Shown piece by piece: positions 15,142-16,045 of a DNA stretch of 16,045 nucleotides. This DNA comes from Firmicutes bacterium UBA3932 (GTDB lineage: Bacteria > Bacillota > Clostridia > Peptostreptococcales > Anaerovoracaceae): the NCBI GenBank assembly GCA_002385825.1, contig DGEG01000024.1:1-16045 (forward strand), written 5' to 3'. Each line of letters begins with the position of its first letter. Positions within the stretch are counted from its first letter, which is position 1. Made by a program: the position numbers and the translations under genes. The notes beneath the pieces were generated by a model. The model ran no database searches. It saw only the letters and a list, made by a program, of their open reading frames with translations, and was not told the DNA's origin.

Positions 15142-16045
15142 CACCCGCCCAGATTGATTTTACAGGACATTCGGCGGCCCTTAGAGCTGACCTGACCATC
15201 TCTTCGATCTTTTGAGGAGAAACGTTGACTCCGCCAACCCCGGCCAGATAACCAAAAACAGGAGGGACATTTTTCATTCCGTAAAGGGCTGCTTTTGTTT
15301 CCTGGTGCAGGATTCCGCCACACCCGGGAGAAAAGTTACGGTCCAGGATAACGATGCGCTGCCTGCCCTGCAGTTCCCTGCGGAGCTCTTGGACGGGAAA
15401 AGGCCTAAACAGCCTTACTTTCAACAAACCTACGGAGAGGCCGCTTTTACGCATGTTATCTACCGCTACCTTTGCCGTGCCGGAAATACTGCCCATAGTC
15501 AGCAGGACTGTTTCGGCATCGTCACTCTTATATTTCTCCACAATACCGTAACCTCTTCCCGTAAGCTCTCGCCACTGTTCATCAGCATTACGGGCCGTTT
15601 CAAAAACTCTCTCCATAGCCTGATCGAGTGAACGTCTATGCTGAAAGTACATTTTTTGATCAACGACGTTACCAAATGAGCGTCCGACTTCAGGGTCCAG
15701 TTTCACCTCCGGTTCATAAGGCGGTAGGTAGCTGTCGACAGCTTCCTGTGCCGGGACTTCCACCACTTCCAGACAATGGGTAACGTAGAACGCTTCAAAA
15801 ATCACCATGGCCGGCAAACCGACTGTTTCGGCAGTAAGATAGGCCTGCAAGACGGTGTCCAGCGCTTCCTGCGGGCTCTCCGTATAAAACTGTATCCAGC
15901 CGGTATCTCTCTGGGCCAGACTGTCGGTATGATCAGCCCAAAAGCCCCAGGGAATAGCCGGCGTCCTGTTGGCATTGGCCATAACGATCGGCGTCCTGGC
16001 GCCGGAGGCGAAATGAAGCAGTTCATGCATAAGCAGGAGCCCCTG
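15134..16045 (-). CDS. porA: 2-oxoacid:ferredoxin oxidoreductase, alpha subunit (5'-truncated by window end)
   Basis: The frame stays open to the right edge: five codons (QGLLL) precede the internal ATG at 16030, and SQGLLLMHE-type sequence lies inside known PorA proteins. The N-terminal part is therefore outside the window, leaving about 303 of roughly 390-400 residues. Visible family features are VMANANRTPA, WIQFYTESPQEALDTVLQAY, PAMVIFEAF and the C-terminal domain KVRLFRPFPVQEL with ILDRNFSPGCGG. This subunit forms the pyrimidine-binding and CoA-facing part of the enzyme. Its stop (15134-15136) lies within the start of the beta gene, confirming an alpha-beta operon. Gamma and delta (ferredoxin) subunits are expected further upstream in transcription, beyond the window. 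Pyruvate is the default guess; 2-oxoisovalerate or 2-oxoglutarate are alternatives. Confidence 0.95.
   Translation of the reverse strand, partial: QGLLLMHELLHFASGARTPIVMANANRTPAIPWGFWADHTDSLAQRDTGWIQFYTESPQEALDTVLQAYLTAETVGLPAMVIFEAFYVTHCLEVVEVPAQEAVDSYLPPYEPEVKLDPEVGRSFGNVVDQKMYFQHRRSLDQAMERVFETARNADEQWRELTGRGYGIVEKYKSDDAETVLLTMGSISGTAKVAVDNMRKSGLSVGLLKVRLFRPFPVQELRRELQGRQRIVILDRNFSPGCGGILHQETKAALYGMKNVPPVFGYLAGVGGVNVSPQKIEEMVRSALRAAECPVKSIWAGDE

Overview
The window looks like a chromosomal contig from an anaerobic, Gram-positive-type (Clostridia or Peptococcaceae-like) bacterium. The evidence is indirect: strong GGAGG ribosome-binding sites, a near-ideal housekeeping promoter, an FMN riboswitch with a terminator platform ahead of ribU, intrinsic terminators between genes, and a multisubunit 2-oxoacid:ferredoxin oxidoreductase. 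I did not assign a genus. The first 19 bases are a Tn5/Nextera mosaic-end adapter, so the left edge is a library or contig end, not a biological boundary.

Left (about 20-3700, + strand): the end of a type III restriction-modification locus. The C-terminal part of a RhuM-family protein overlaps by 4 bases (ATGA) the complete Res subunit (helicase plus PD-(D/E)XK nuclease). The Mod methyltransferase is presumably just outside the window. Right after res is a remnant of an AbrB/MazE-type DNA-binding protein. It loses family similarity within a few bases of the end of the next, convergent gene.

Middle (3644-12149, all - strand): a large membrane-bound GGDEF-EAL cyclic-di-GMP enzyme; a solitary SIR2-family deacylase; an orphan branched-chain-amino-acid-type substrate-binding lipoprotein; a fused MsrA-MsrB methionine sulfoxide reductase; a nitroreductase-family flavoprotein; and the riboflavin ECF transporter S component RibU. 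Upstream of ribU are an FMN riboswitch with terminator and a consensus promoter (TTGACA, 17 bp, TATAAT). A second nitroreductase-family gene diverges to the right (12577-13104, +). This makes a small flavin-centred neighbourhood: riboflavin uptake flanked by two probable FMN enzymes.

Right (13256 to the end, - strand): an operon-like set in transcription order: 2-oxoacid:ferredoxin oxidoreductase alpha subunit (its start lies beyond the window), beta subunit (overlapping alpha), and a ketopantoate reductase-family gene. The convergent nitroreductase and ketopantoate reductase genes are separated by a perfect 21-bp-stem hairpin.

The genes are mostly recognisable families. The less ordinary signals are the truncated AbrB remnant at a likely rearrangement junction, the palindrome over the -35 box of the ribU riboswitch promoter, the 12-bp inverted repeat upstream of the orphan binding protein, and the oxidoreductase/ketopantoate reductase pairing. 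I saw no convincing wholly new system, CRISPR array, tRNA, rRNA or intact insertion sequence.
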